This document shows, piece by piece, positions 56,208 to 64,000 of a stretch of DNA of 64,000 nt. The position numbers were made by a program, and so were the translations under genes. The DNA comes from Kuschelorhynchus macadamiae (Eukaryota > Arthropoda > Insecta > Coleoptera > Curculionidae): positions 124,001-188,000 of the forward strand of contig JAUTXW010000877.1 of assembly GCA_030620095.1 (NCBI GenBank). Direction: 5' to 3'. Below the pieces are notes generated by a model. That model saw nothing but the letters and a program-made list of their open reading frames with translations, did not search any database and was not told the origin of the DNA. The stretch's first letter is position 1; every line of letters begins with the position of its first letter.

Positions 56208-57395
56208 GAGACTGCGAATCACCAGCACATTGCTGCAAATTAGAGTTTTTTATTACACTGCTCATATCAGCAACATATAGAGTAAATGATAGACCCTTAA
56301 AATGGATCCTTGCGGAACACCTGTAACAACTGGCAGAAAGTTGGACTTATATATACCAGAATCCTTTTTGACAACGACACAGTGTGATCTACCTCTAAGA
56401 TAAGTCGAGAAAAATTTAAGTGGTTTGACCGACAGCCCGAAGTAACTAAGTTTCGCCATAAAGAGATCGTGACTAAGAGTGTCGAAAGCTTTACTGAAGT
56501 CCAAAAGCCCTAAACATATAATTTCCTTATTTTCTTCATTGATTCTTATATCATTTATGAGTTTAGTAAGGCGAGTAGTTATACTAAAATTTTTACGAAA
56601 TCCTGACTGACAGTCAGGTAGTATATTTATTGAATTTGCAAAGGAAAAAAGTTGACTGTAAACATGTTTTTCAATAATCTTTGACGAAACCGACAAAATG
56701 CTTATAGGCCGTAAATCTTTACATTCTTTAGGATCAGGCACATTTGACAACGGTTTTATTATTGCCTTTTTCTACTGCTCTGGATAAACTCCCACCAAAA
56801 TACAAGTGTTTATAATATTTATTAATGGATTTTTACAAAATGGCAAACACAGCTTTAAGTCCTTAATTGACAATTGATCGTCGCCAGCAGCATTCGTATT
56901 TATTGAATTTATTATTTTGAACAGAGAAGTTTCGTCAATTAACTCAAAATTTAATTCTAATGTAACATTAACGTGTTTGTTATGTTTATAAAAATTTTGC
57001 TTTTCATCTGATGAAGTATCAGTACTCTTACAACAGTTCGCATAATAATCATTTAGAGCCGTCGCATCACAAAGTTTAGGAGGTATTTCTGCAATTGGTT
57101 TAGATATCAGATTTAATTGTTTTGCATTTTTTCAAAACCTACTTATTTTTTCCTTGGATAATGAATTGAAATATGCAATTTTTTCGCGAACAATAGCGTG
57201 TTTTGGATAATTTCTTAATTCGCGATAATATTGTAGACTAGTTTGCGTTTTATTTTTTAAATATTTTTTATGAGGTTTATCTCTCAGTTTAGTCAGCAAT
57301 TTAATATTATCCGTAATCCATGGAATAAAAGGCCTAGCCCTGATTTTTTGTTGTTTTGTGGGAGCATGTTTGTTAATTAAGTCCAAAATATACAC
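56208..57395 (-). pseudogene. LINE RT N-terminal and central part
   Basis: Minus-strand blocks: LDLINKHAPTKQQKIRARPF with IPWITDNIKLLTKLRDKP (57395-57132), then a decayed linker, AAGDDQLSIKDLKLCLPF (near 56850), VPDPKECKDLRPISILSVSS, LPDCQSGFRKNFSITTRL, GLLDFSKAFDTLSHDLFM (motif A) and VVTGVPQGSIL (56310). The catalytic box follows after a frameshift near 56290, reading AGDSQ in place of ADDSQ, and the DNA transposon is inserted just after it. Frame 56750-56262 is open. Confidence 0.82.
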
Positions 57396-57599
57396 AGTGA
57401 AAATTTAAAGTTTGTCATTAATATCCTTAGTGAAATATATACTATCCCAATTTATTTGTCGAGCATCTGTTTCAAAATTATTATATATAATTCCCTTATA
57501 GTTTCTGAAAGATGTGTGCTTCTCCTTTTCTTCCTTTATAAAAATGTTCAGAGTAGATTATATTAAACAATAAAAAGAAAATAACGTCCGTACATAAAT

Positions 57600-58094
57600 T
57601 AATAGGAAGTTTAATGGCCATTCGGACAAATAATTCTACCGTTGATAAGCTAATTCAGGTATAGGGTCCAAATCTCATGGACCATTATACCAACAATAAG
57701 TTGGTATCGCAGGGCAAACAGAAAATTGAAAGCCCTCGCATATCGCGCTTGTGTTTTTAACTTTTACATTACTACTAGAGGTTCAAATAACAAGCCTCTC
57801 ACTTATACCCATTGATGACGCTTCTTTACTCTTTGGGTTAATTTCTTATTGCCTTAACTTTTCATCGTATATAGACTAACTGCCGTTGATTATTTTTCAT
57901 CATCTCTACCATATGGCTGCATTGGCCTGATGAGCCCCAGAAAAGCGAAACGTCGTCAATTGTGCCGGTAGAGATAATGAAAAGTGCTTAAAGGCTTGGC
58001 GCTATAAGGGTCCATGAGATTTTTGGACCCTATACCTTAATTAGCTTATCAAAGGCAGAATTATTTGTCCGAATGGCCGTTAAACTTCCTATTA
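57600..58094. mobile_element. 495-bp inverted-repeat element with a hammerhead-like core, no RT
   Basis: Inverted repeats of about 85 bp (57600-57683 and 58009-58094; ends taataggaagtttaa / ttaaacttcctatta) match with about four substitutions and a 2-bp indel. It sits in the LINE at 49050-58590. An imperfect direct repeat (attat-n-ttaaacaat) at 57557-57571 and 58091-58105 could be the target duplication. No protein is encoded. The centre carries a motif used by Penelope-like elements, so it may be a PLE-mobilised non-autonomous element. This class is inference. Confidence 0.75.
57902..57975 (+). ncRNA. Hammerhead ribozyme candidate
   Basis: All conserved core bases are present: CTGATGA (57927-57933), a 2-bp stem II (gc/gc, 57934-57935 with 57945-57946), GAAA (57947-57950) and the cleavage triplet GTC (57952-57954). 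Stem I forms from ttggc (57922-57926) with gtcaa (57955-57959) and, beyond an internal loop, atctctacc (57902-57910) with ggtagagat (57967-57975), all nine paired. Stem III would be only the self-complementary ACGT (57950-57953), so it would need a dimer, as proposed for PLE ribozymes. Confidence 0.6.
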
Positions 58095-58099
58095 TCTTA

Positions 58100-58560
58100 A
58101 ACAATTATCGGACATTGTTTCGGATACGACTATTGATTCGCTTTTTAGTGATATCCAATTGGAGTTTCTTATAATAACGTCGATAAGGATTGAAGAGTTA
58201 GTAGACATGTTTGTACACGAGGATCCGTAATTTGCTGTGTGAGATTAAATGTTTATAACAATTTTTGTAGTTTAATCTTTGGAGCAGAATGCTTTAACAG
58301 GTCGATGCTTACATCACCGGTAAATATTACATAATCATAAAACGAAACGGATAGAGTCATTGTGTCTTTTAAACACTCTATAAAAGTGTCAGGGTTAGTA
58401 GTTAGAGGACGAAATATTGTGGTAAATAAAATGGTTTTTTTATTTAAATTCAATTTTACACTCATAAACTCGCAGTGTTCTGATGATATATCAAGTTGAA
58501 CTAGTTGATATTTAATCTGCTTTTTAATGTAAATCCCAACCCCCCTCGACCATCCCTATC
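58100..58560 (-). pseudogene. LINE APE-type endonuclease fragment
   Basis: Minus-strand reading: GWSRGVGIYIKKQIKYQLVQ, LDISSEHCEFMSVKLNLNKK, IYRPL-type block reading TIFRPLTTNPDTFIECL, then YDYVIFTGDVSIDLL (the GD of the endonuclease, normally GDFN) and, after a stop, QQITDPRVQTCLLTL. This is the middle and end of an apurinic-type endonuclease as in Jockey-like LINEs. The N-terminus was lost before the PLE at 58619. Confidence 0.8.
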
Positions 58561-59059
58561 TTTACCAAGCGGATTATATCCATTAATACATTAATTAATA
58601 TTACGAATGTTATATTTAGAAATCATGGTTCTTGGAATTAGACCGTGTCAAATTGGAATTACTATCCGACGTTTCGCCTTCGATTGCACGAGGCATCTTC
58701 AGGGATCTTTACTCCACGAGATCTGAACACTGAATGTAGACCGGGCTTTTATACCCAACTTTGCTAACCAACTTGTGTATGACCATGTGTTAAGATCGAT
58801 TTCCACGTGTGATGTAGACCGGTATCTCTATTGAAATTTTTTGTATGTTTAAATATTTCAATAGATTCTCTAACTTTTCGTTTATAAAAAACCTGGAACC
58901 GATGCTAGATCCTTGGTTTCCTTTACATTAATAAAATGGCCAGTGTTATGCTGGTGTTCAGCTAGAGCAGATTGAACAATTTGTTTCTTTTTAATACATC
59001 GTTCATGTTCCTTAAGTCTAGTTGATATTGAGCGTCCTGTTTTTCCCATTTGACCAAAG

Positions 59060-61250
59060 CCATGAATGCTTCCGTTCTATGTTAGCTAACCTCTATGGGG
59101 AGGAAACCAAGAAGGATACCAAAACTTTTGGCGATCTCCGGAACAGCAAGAAGAAGTTACTCTGCCAGTTGGCCTTTCTCCTTAGTTGCCGAGATGAAGA
59201 TCGAAATCGTTACAGGTGAGACATCACATTACTTCTCGAACTGCTAAGAATATTTATAAGCGTGCTAGCAATGCATTAGTTAGAGAAAGGATTAAGGCAA
59301 CACGTCGTGATTTAGATACAAATGCCCGGAAACTATTAGAAATTCATATGAAATTAGCTTCTAGACTAGAAAGAACTACATTTACAACTTTGAACAACAT
59401 TACCAACGCACAGGCAGACAAATCCATCAAGAAGTTACACTTAAGCAACAAAAGAAGTTTGAAGCCCTCCTGAACAGAAAAAATCCAGTGAAACTTCCGC
59501 AGAACACAGTTATCAACCTGTCCTTTCCAAGGGCCAAAACTTCGCAATAGCACCGAGCACCATTCCCGTAGAAGACATAGTATCTTCTGTTGAAGCAGCA
59601 ATCAGAAGATTACCAGTGGAACAAGCCGTTGAAGTCAGATATGAGACAGCGAAGATCATTAAAAACTCAAACCACCGAAGTCGAACAGCCGAAAAAACAG
59701 CAATGAAGACGTTAAACGAAGATGCAAACATTCTGGTACTTCCATAGATAAAAGCAACGCCATAGTCGTCATGGACAGAACAGAATATGTGGAAAAGGTT
59801 ACTCAACTTTTGGACAACAACACCTATAAGATTATGCAGGCAGACCCCACAAGTAGAATAGAAAGACGCATTACCACTTTGATCAACACATCTAGTCTAC
59901 CACCAGCGGAGAAAAAATCACTAAAACCAAGCAGCTCCAAGACTCCCAGGTTCTACGGTCTTTCGAAGATACACAAGGACAACGTACCACTTCGACCGAT
60001 CGTCAGTGCAATAGACTCGCCCACATACAAACTAGGTAAATATCTTTCAAATTTTCTTAATCCATTTATTGAAAAAACAGATTCTTTTATTAAAAACTCT
60101 GCACATTTCGTGGAAAAACTCAAGACAATCCAGTTGTATCCCGAAGATATTTTGGTCAATTTCGATGTAGAATCACTTTACACAAATGTTCCTGTCAACG
60201 ACTCAATTTCCATTATATCAGACATACTGGATAACAATAATCTTGATAAGAACTTAATAGGCCTAGTGGAAGCTTGTCTTACATCTACTTATTTTATTTT
60301 TCAAGGAACTTTTTATAAACAAACTTCAGGGGCAGCTATGTGATCTCCTCTATCACCTGTGGTAGCGAATATCTCTATGGAAGCCTTTGAGGATATTGCT
60401 CTAACATCCGCTCCACTAAAACCGAAGCACTGGTTTAGATATGTAGATGAAACTTTTGTTGTTTGACCTCATGGACCGGATAATCACCTCATATTTCTGG
60501 ACCACCTTAATCAGCAACATCATAATATCAAATTCACATAATGGAACAATTCCCTTTCTAGATGTATGTGTCCAAAGAAAGGAAAATGGTACATTAGGAC
60601 ATTCTGTGTATAGAAAACCGACGCATACAAATAGATACTTAAACGCAAATTCTCATCACCATCCAGCACAAAAGAAATCGGTTATTAACTCACTAGTGTT
60701 CAGAGCTATTTCGATTTCTGATCAAGATTCTTTAACATCGGAAACATCGAAATTGACCGAAGCTCTCAGAGGGAATGACTATTGCATTGAAGATATTACG
60801 CGTTCAATCAAGAGACGTAGCAAACCAACTCGGCCAAAGGAGAATGATAAAGAACCACCGTTAGGTAGTGTTGTTCTTCCCTACATACATGGCACTACAG
60901 ACAAAATAGGACGATTACTTCGGTGGTCCAACATACGAACAATCTTCAATACACATAAGAAGATTGGACAATGCTTGCGATCCCCGAAAGATCTTGTACC
61001 TTTCTAAACAGAAGGAGTATATAAAATTCCTTGCTCCTGTGGAGAAGTGTATGTGGGAGAGACAGGACGCTCAATATCAACTAGACTTAAGGAAATGAAC
61101 GATGTATTAAAAAGAAACAAATTGTTCAATCTGCTGTAACTGAACACCAGCATAACATTTCATAAATGTAAAGGAAATCAAGGTTCTAGCATCGGTTCCA
61201 GGTTTTTATAAACGAAAAGTTAGAGAATCTATTGAAATATTTAAACATAC
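59060..61250 (+). pseudogene. PLE copy 3: RT and GIY-YIG endonuclease, several breaks
   Basis: Order: an N-terminal region (RTAKNIYKRASNALVRERIK at 59230), a decayed stretch, VVMDRTEYVEKVTQLLDNNT (59765), PRFYGLSKIHKDNVPLRPIV (RT), ILVNFDVESLYTNVPVND (motif A), AM-stop-SPLSPVVANI (60338), FRYVDETFVV (catalytic box with second Asp changed to Glu), GTIPFLDVCVQRKENGTLGH, TNRYLNANSHHHPAQKKSVI, PKDLVPF-stop, VYKIPCSCGEVYVGETGRSI and a frameshift after STRLKE. The last part decays to 61250. The changed RT box and at least five breaks make it inactive. Confidence 0.9.
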
Positions 61251-61400
61251 AAAAAAGTTCAATAGAGATACGGGTTACGGGTTACGGTTTACATCACACG
61301 TGGAAATCGAACTTGACACAGTATCACGGTTCGGCGAGCAAAAGTCGGGTATAAAAGCCCGCCTGAATCTCTTCGAGCGCATTTAGTGTTTAAATCTCGT

Positions 61401-61461
61401 GGAGTAAAGATCCCTGAAGATGCCTCGTGCAATAGTAGGCGAAACGTCGGATCGTAATTCC
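61401..61461 (+). ncRNA. Hammerhead-like motif in PLE copy 3
   Basis: Core CTGAAGA (61414-61420), stem II gcct/aggc (61422-61425 with 61437-61440), GAAA (61441-61444), GTC (61446-61448). Stem I is gatcc/ggatc (61409-61413 with 61449-61453) and, beyond 4-base internal loops, ggag/ttcc. One extra T precedes stem II. An inverted copy lies at the front of the element (about 58645-58705). Confidence 0.5.
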
Positions 61462-61546
61462 AGTTTGACACGGTCTAATCCCAAGAACCACGATTTCTTA
61501 ATTGACCAAAGCCGTGAAAGCTTCCGTTCTGTGAATGTTATATTTA

Positions 61547-61675
61547 CAATTTATGTATTGCATTCACTTATCAAAAAATGCTTTTTTTTTCGATCAATAT
61601 TTCGTTTTTTCATTGTTTTTATTTTAAGGTTAATTTCGCTTTGCATGCAATAAAGCATACTTTTGCTTGTTTATT
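61547..61675 (+). repeat. LINE 3-prime tail fragment
   Basis: The end gcaataaagcatacttttg followed by ctt gtt tat ttg-like units matches the tail of the LINE at 51102-52648 (gcaataaagcatacttttg plus TTTG repeats). PLE copy 3 inserted into or just before it. Confidence 0.7.
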
Positions 61676-61809
61676 TGTAATAAAACTACTATATCAAAGT
61701 TATGTTAAGAGTTGAATTCATATCCAGAAATTAACTAAAATCCGCGCAGTATGTGTAAAATATTGACAAATTACTCACAATTATAACTTGATTTATTGAT
61801 TGTTTTTAG

Positions 61810-61945
61810 GCGAACAGCAGATGTAAGATCAGTAGGCTATTCAGAGCTTTTCTCCCTATCAAGAGAAGACGTCTTGGCTGCAATGAAAGACTATCCTGAG
61901 GCTCAAGAGATTTTACAAGCATTGGGGAGGAAAAGACTCATGGAG
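61810..61945 (+). CDS. CNG channel exon: end of CNBD and C-helix
   Basis: The exon follows an acceptor (gtttttag) and starts with the G that completes the Lys codon of the previous exon. It then reads RTADVRSVGYSELFSLSRED and continues through AMKDYPEAQEILQALGRKRLME. In known CNG channels the Arg-Thr pair here contacts the cyclic phosphate and purine ring, and the last segment is the C-helix that closes on the ligand. The donor is gag|gtaaaa at 61945/61946. Phase and sequence join perfectly to the exon at 26468-26706, so the two are one gene despite the 35.1-kb gap. The apparent longer reading into the intron is not supported. Confidence 0.95.
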
Positions 61946-62549
61946 GTAAAACAGTCAAAGTTTTTGCACAACACTTCACTTTGTTCAAATCTACTTATAC
62001 GGAATTAAAAACAACAGAGCTTAAACTAGTAATTAGATAATTTATTATTGATAAAACAAGAATTTGTTTGCATGCTTAATGCAATTACACTGGCATATTT
62101 CTAATATTAAAATTGACGTTCATCGTATCTTCCTGTGTTATTAAGCAGATTGCTTTAAAATAATTTGCAAAAAGAAGCAGGAACTTTTGATGAGCTAAAA
62201 GTAGATTTGAATTTTTATAGTTATGGAACTTTTGCCAATATGAAACGAAAGTAATCATATGTATTAAAGAAACCTTTAATTTTTTTCATCTTACCAGTTT
62301 TAACTTCAATATGTTTTACATAACGAATAGAAACTGAAATCTATAAAATCTGACATCAGTTCCATAACTAGTCAAAACACCATCCTCACACACACTTACT
62401 TGTATCTTCTGTATTCTTCTCTTTCTTTTGCTCTAGCTTCTGTCCTGTCTCTCTTTTTTTTCTTCATTTCCGTTTTCGACTTTATTGCGTTGCTTCGTAG
62501 TGGTTGAAAAAATTAACCAACACGCTGTTCACATCTACAGCTTTTACAG
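61946..62549 (+). other. CNG intron, 604 bp
   Basis: A donor at 61946 and an acceptor ending 62549, with a pyrimidine-rich stretch (cttctgtattcttctctttc and following) at 62405-62475. No element was recognised in it. Confidence 0.8.
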
Positions 62550-62651
62550 GTTAAAGCTAGTGCTAAACATCCGCCTCACAAAGGTGATCACCATCACCAG
62601 CACGGGCAAGACAACAAGGGCTTAGTGGACAAGATCAAGAGCGAGGCTAAA
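62550..62651 (+). CDS. CNG channel exon: His-rich post-CNBD tail
   Basis: The exon lies between an acceptor (cttttacag) and a donor (aaa|gtaagt) and is 102 bp, or 34 codons. It is in phase with the preceding exon (phase 0). The translation begins VKASAKHPPHKG, passes through a histidine-rich stretch (DHHHQHGQ) and ends LVDKIKSEAK, which is basic and probably helical. Channels of this family carry variable C-terminal tails after the C-helix, often with trafficking or assembly roles. That this is the same gene rests on the splice sites, the phase and the uninterrupted basic/helical character. An alternative acceptor (acatctacag) nine bases upstream is possible. The gene continues beyond the donor toward the right edge. 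Confidence 0.8.
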
Positions 62652-62947
62652 GTAAGTTTGATTATATTTTAACTTAATATTTATAAGAGGATGTCACAAT
62701 TCTGGTTCCTTACAATTGGAGAGACGTTTCGTTCTGACATCATTAAAAGCCAATACATTATTCTGGTCTTATACAATTCGAGACGAAAGGTGATTATTCC
62801 ATAGAACGGAAGGAACCATGATTTCTAATATGTTTAAGACATGTCTAAATTATCACTTCGTGACAATATTAACAATATCATTTTTGAAAGATTTTTAGAA
62901 TACACAAACATTTTTTGAAAATTATCCGATTAAGAAAAAAACTTATA
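62652..62947 (+). other. Start of the next CNG intron
   Basis: It contains two related phrases in inverted orientation (ttggagagacgtttcgttct and caattcgagacgaaagg), a possible small palindromic relic. Nothing else was seen. Confidence 0.45.
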
Positions 62948-63257
62948 CAGGGTGTCTCAGAAGTACTTGGAAAAACTTCGGGATATGATGCCTGATAATA
63001 TTTTAGGACATGAAATTCTAGTAAAATATAGTGCCTAGTTGCATTTTTACATACAAACATGTTGAAATGTTGAAACATGTCCAATACCCAACGTGTAGGC
63101 AAGAATATTGGGTGATTGTTTACTGGGTCTTTTTTCCTAAGTAGCACTTTTACTCATGAATAAGTCATTGTTACTACAAGTATTTTCATTAAAGTAACCG
63201 GAACTTGGTGTCGCTAATCTTTGAGAGCTTTTATCTCAAATTTAGGTGCTGAATGTA
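62948..63257 (+). mobile_element. Mariner-superfamily terminal fragment (cagggtgtctcag)
   Basis: After TA at 62946 the sequence starts cagggtgtctcagaagtac, the terminus type shared by the DD41D elements in this window. No transposase or partner end is present, so it is either a solo end or an element interrupted at 63256. Confidence 0.5.
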
Positions 63258-64000
63258 CAGGGTGGTCGAAATTGGTCTGTTTTAACAGAGAAAACCTATT
63301 TCCTGACTAGATAGAGCAAAACTGACTTAGGTGTCATGGGCTCGATTTCTGAGAAATGTTTAATGGCAAAAACCGCCTGCCGATATTTTCACTGCCAACT
63401 GAGATATAGGGCGTTTTTCAATTTTCGGCCATTTTGAAAATTGTCCATAACTTTTTTATTTTGCGGAATATTAACATTCTGCAAAGACATTCTAAAGGCA
63501 CTTTTTTATGTGCAATCCAGTGGCATACTCAGATTTTTTCTATAGTTGTCCGTTTTATCATAAATAGGCAAAACTTTTTTTTTTCAAATGGAAATCATAG
63601 TTGGCTATAAATTATAAAAAATGCTCGCGTTTAGCCCTTTTCAGTGATATAAAGTTGTAGGTACTTATTTTCAAAAATAACGAAAATATTAGGTGTTTTT
63701 GGTTTACATCGAAGTAGGCTTTGATTTGTGATGACAATATCTCAATTATGTATTGTTAAGATTTATAGTTTGTTAGCAACTTAAACACAACTTTAAATAA
63801 CACTAGCTAACGTTATTTTATTTATTTATTATTAATTTTTTTTATTTTTTTTTGTTTACATAGCAAAGTTGAACAAAATTAACAAACTAAACTACTATTT
63901 ACAGCTACAAGTGAAAATAAAAAATAATTATAAAAATCTAGGTATTTAGTTAGATAGGTTTCTGATAAATATATTTAGGGAAGTTGTTCAAATTGAGCCC
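63258..64000 (+). mobile_element. Left arm of a further mariner-superfamily element (runs off the window)
   Basis: After TA at 63256, cagggtggtcgaaattggtc begins a noncoding arm of the same style as elements B and C (phrases such as gccattttgaaaattgtcca). The transposase and other end would lie beyond 64000. Confidence 0.5.

Larger units (their letters stand above)
49050..58590 (-). mobile_element. Minus-strand LINE (EN + RT) carrying two nested insertions
   Basis: The LINE reads from its APE-type endonuclease (about 58560) through RT (57395-56208) to its C-terminus (about 49070). It is cut by a 6.3-kb DNA transposon (49884-56203) inside the RT just after the catalytic box, and by the 495-bp hammerhead element (57600-58094). 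Once both are removed the RT phrases follow each other in the expected order. Confidence 0.85.
58619..61532 (+). mobile_element. Penelope-like element copy 3, nearly full length, 14-bp target duplication
   Basis: gaatgttatattta at 58605-58618 is repeated at 61533-61546. The insert begins with an inverted copy of its own 3-prime end (58619-59048, reaching into the GIY-YIG code). The + strand body then starts at 59049 with ttgaccaaagccatgaatgc, the same words that end the element (61497-61530), as in PLE pseudo-LTRs. The body includes both RT and endonuclease. Confidence 0.92.
26707..61809 (+). other. 35.1-kb intron of the CNG gene, filled with nested mobile elements
   Basis: The donor at 26707 (gtaagtata) and the acceptor ending at 61809 bound one intron that splits the phosphate-binding cassette. 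The intron holds, in order, an RNase H LINE with a BEL element inside it, an R4-like LINE, several RT remnants, a LINE/SINE/DD41D nest, and a LINE that contains a 6.3-kb DNA transposon, a hammerhead-bearing inverted-repeat element and a Penelope-like element. I saw no host exon inside it. Whether all of it is spliced as a single unit cannot be shown from DNA alone. Confidence 0.85.

Noticed and set aside
61289..61471. 60-codon minus-strand frame over the end of PLE copy 3
   Set aside because: It is antisense to the PLE terminal region and its hammerhead-like motif.

Overview
This window is eukaryotic, almost certainly insect, DNA. It is AT-rich, has spliceosomal introns, and carries an insect-type transposon fauna. 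I recognise one host gene: a cyclic nucleotide-gated (CNG) channel subunit on the + strand, seen as three exons (26468-26706, 61810-61945, 62550-62651). They encode most of the cyclic-nucleotide-binding domain and the start of the C-terminal tail. The introns are very large. The one between the first two exons is about 35.1 kb, and the upstream one exceeds 26 kb. Nearly everything else is mobile DNA, mostly decayed and often nested.

Left part (1-26.4 kb, upstream intron). Two copies of a mariner-superfamily element (family A, 1818-4459 and 19645-22265) have terminal inverted repeats of about 775 bp that run into the transposase gene. A second element (B, 4492-8267) is split by a hAT relic. 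Further right are a Tc1-like relic (8533-9581), a Penelope-like fragment split by another hAT (10391-13815), a LINE fragment, a third hAT (14306-16646), degenerate repeat arrays (9.8-10.2, 17.7-18.2 and 19.2-19.6 kb), and element C (22708-24732) inside about 400-bp inverted arms. By my count every transposase of this group with a readable core (A, B, E) has 41 residues between its second and third catalytic aspartates (DD41D).

Middle (26.7-49 kb, inside the 35-kb intron). An RNase H-bearing LINE is interrupted by a young BEL/Pao LTR retrotransposon (27579-34441). That element has 554-bp LTRs, a 5-bp AGTAG target duplication, a primer site matching tRNA-Tyr and a 1727-codon open gag-pol frame. 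Then come an R4/Dong-like LINE, several RT remnants, and a nest of LINE, tRNA-derived SINE and DD41D element E.

Right part (49-61.7 kb). A minus-strand LINE (49050-58590) is split by a 6.3-kb DNA transposon with a 4-bp target duplication and an RNase H-fold transposase. That transposon is itself split by a + strand LINE and a Penelope-like element. The same LINE is also split by a 495-bp inverted-repeat element (57600-58094) that lacks reverse transcriptase and carries a hammerhead-ribozyme-like core. A third Penelope-like element (58619-61532) has a clean 14-bp target duplication and a related hammerhead-like motif.

No operons, CRISPR arrays, rRNA genes or functional tRNA genes are present. 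The most unusual items are the hammerhead-bearing inverted-repeat element, the long inverted repeats that copy part of the transposase gene and even cross a transposon boundary, and a host intron that splits the ligand-binding cassette with 35 kb of nested retroelements. Lengths and identities were counted by eye.
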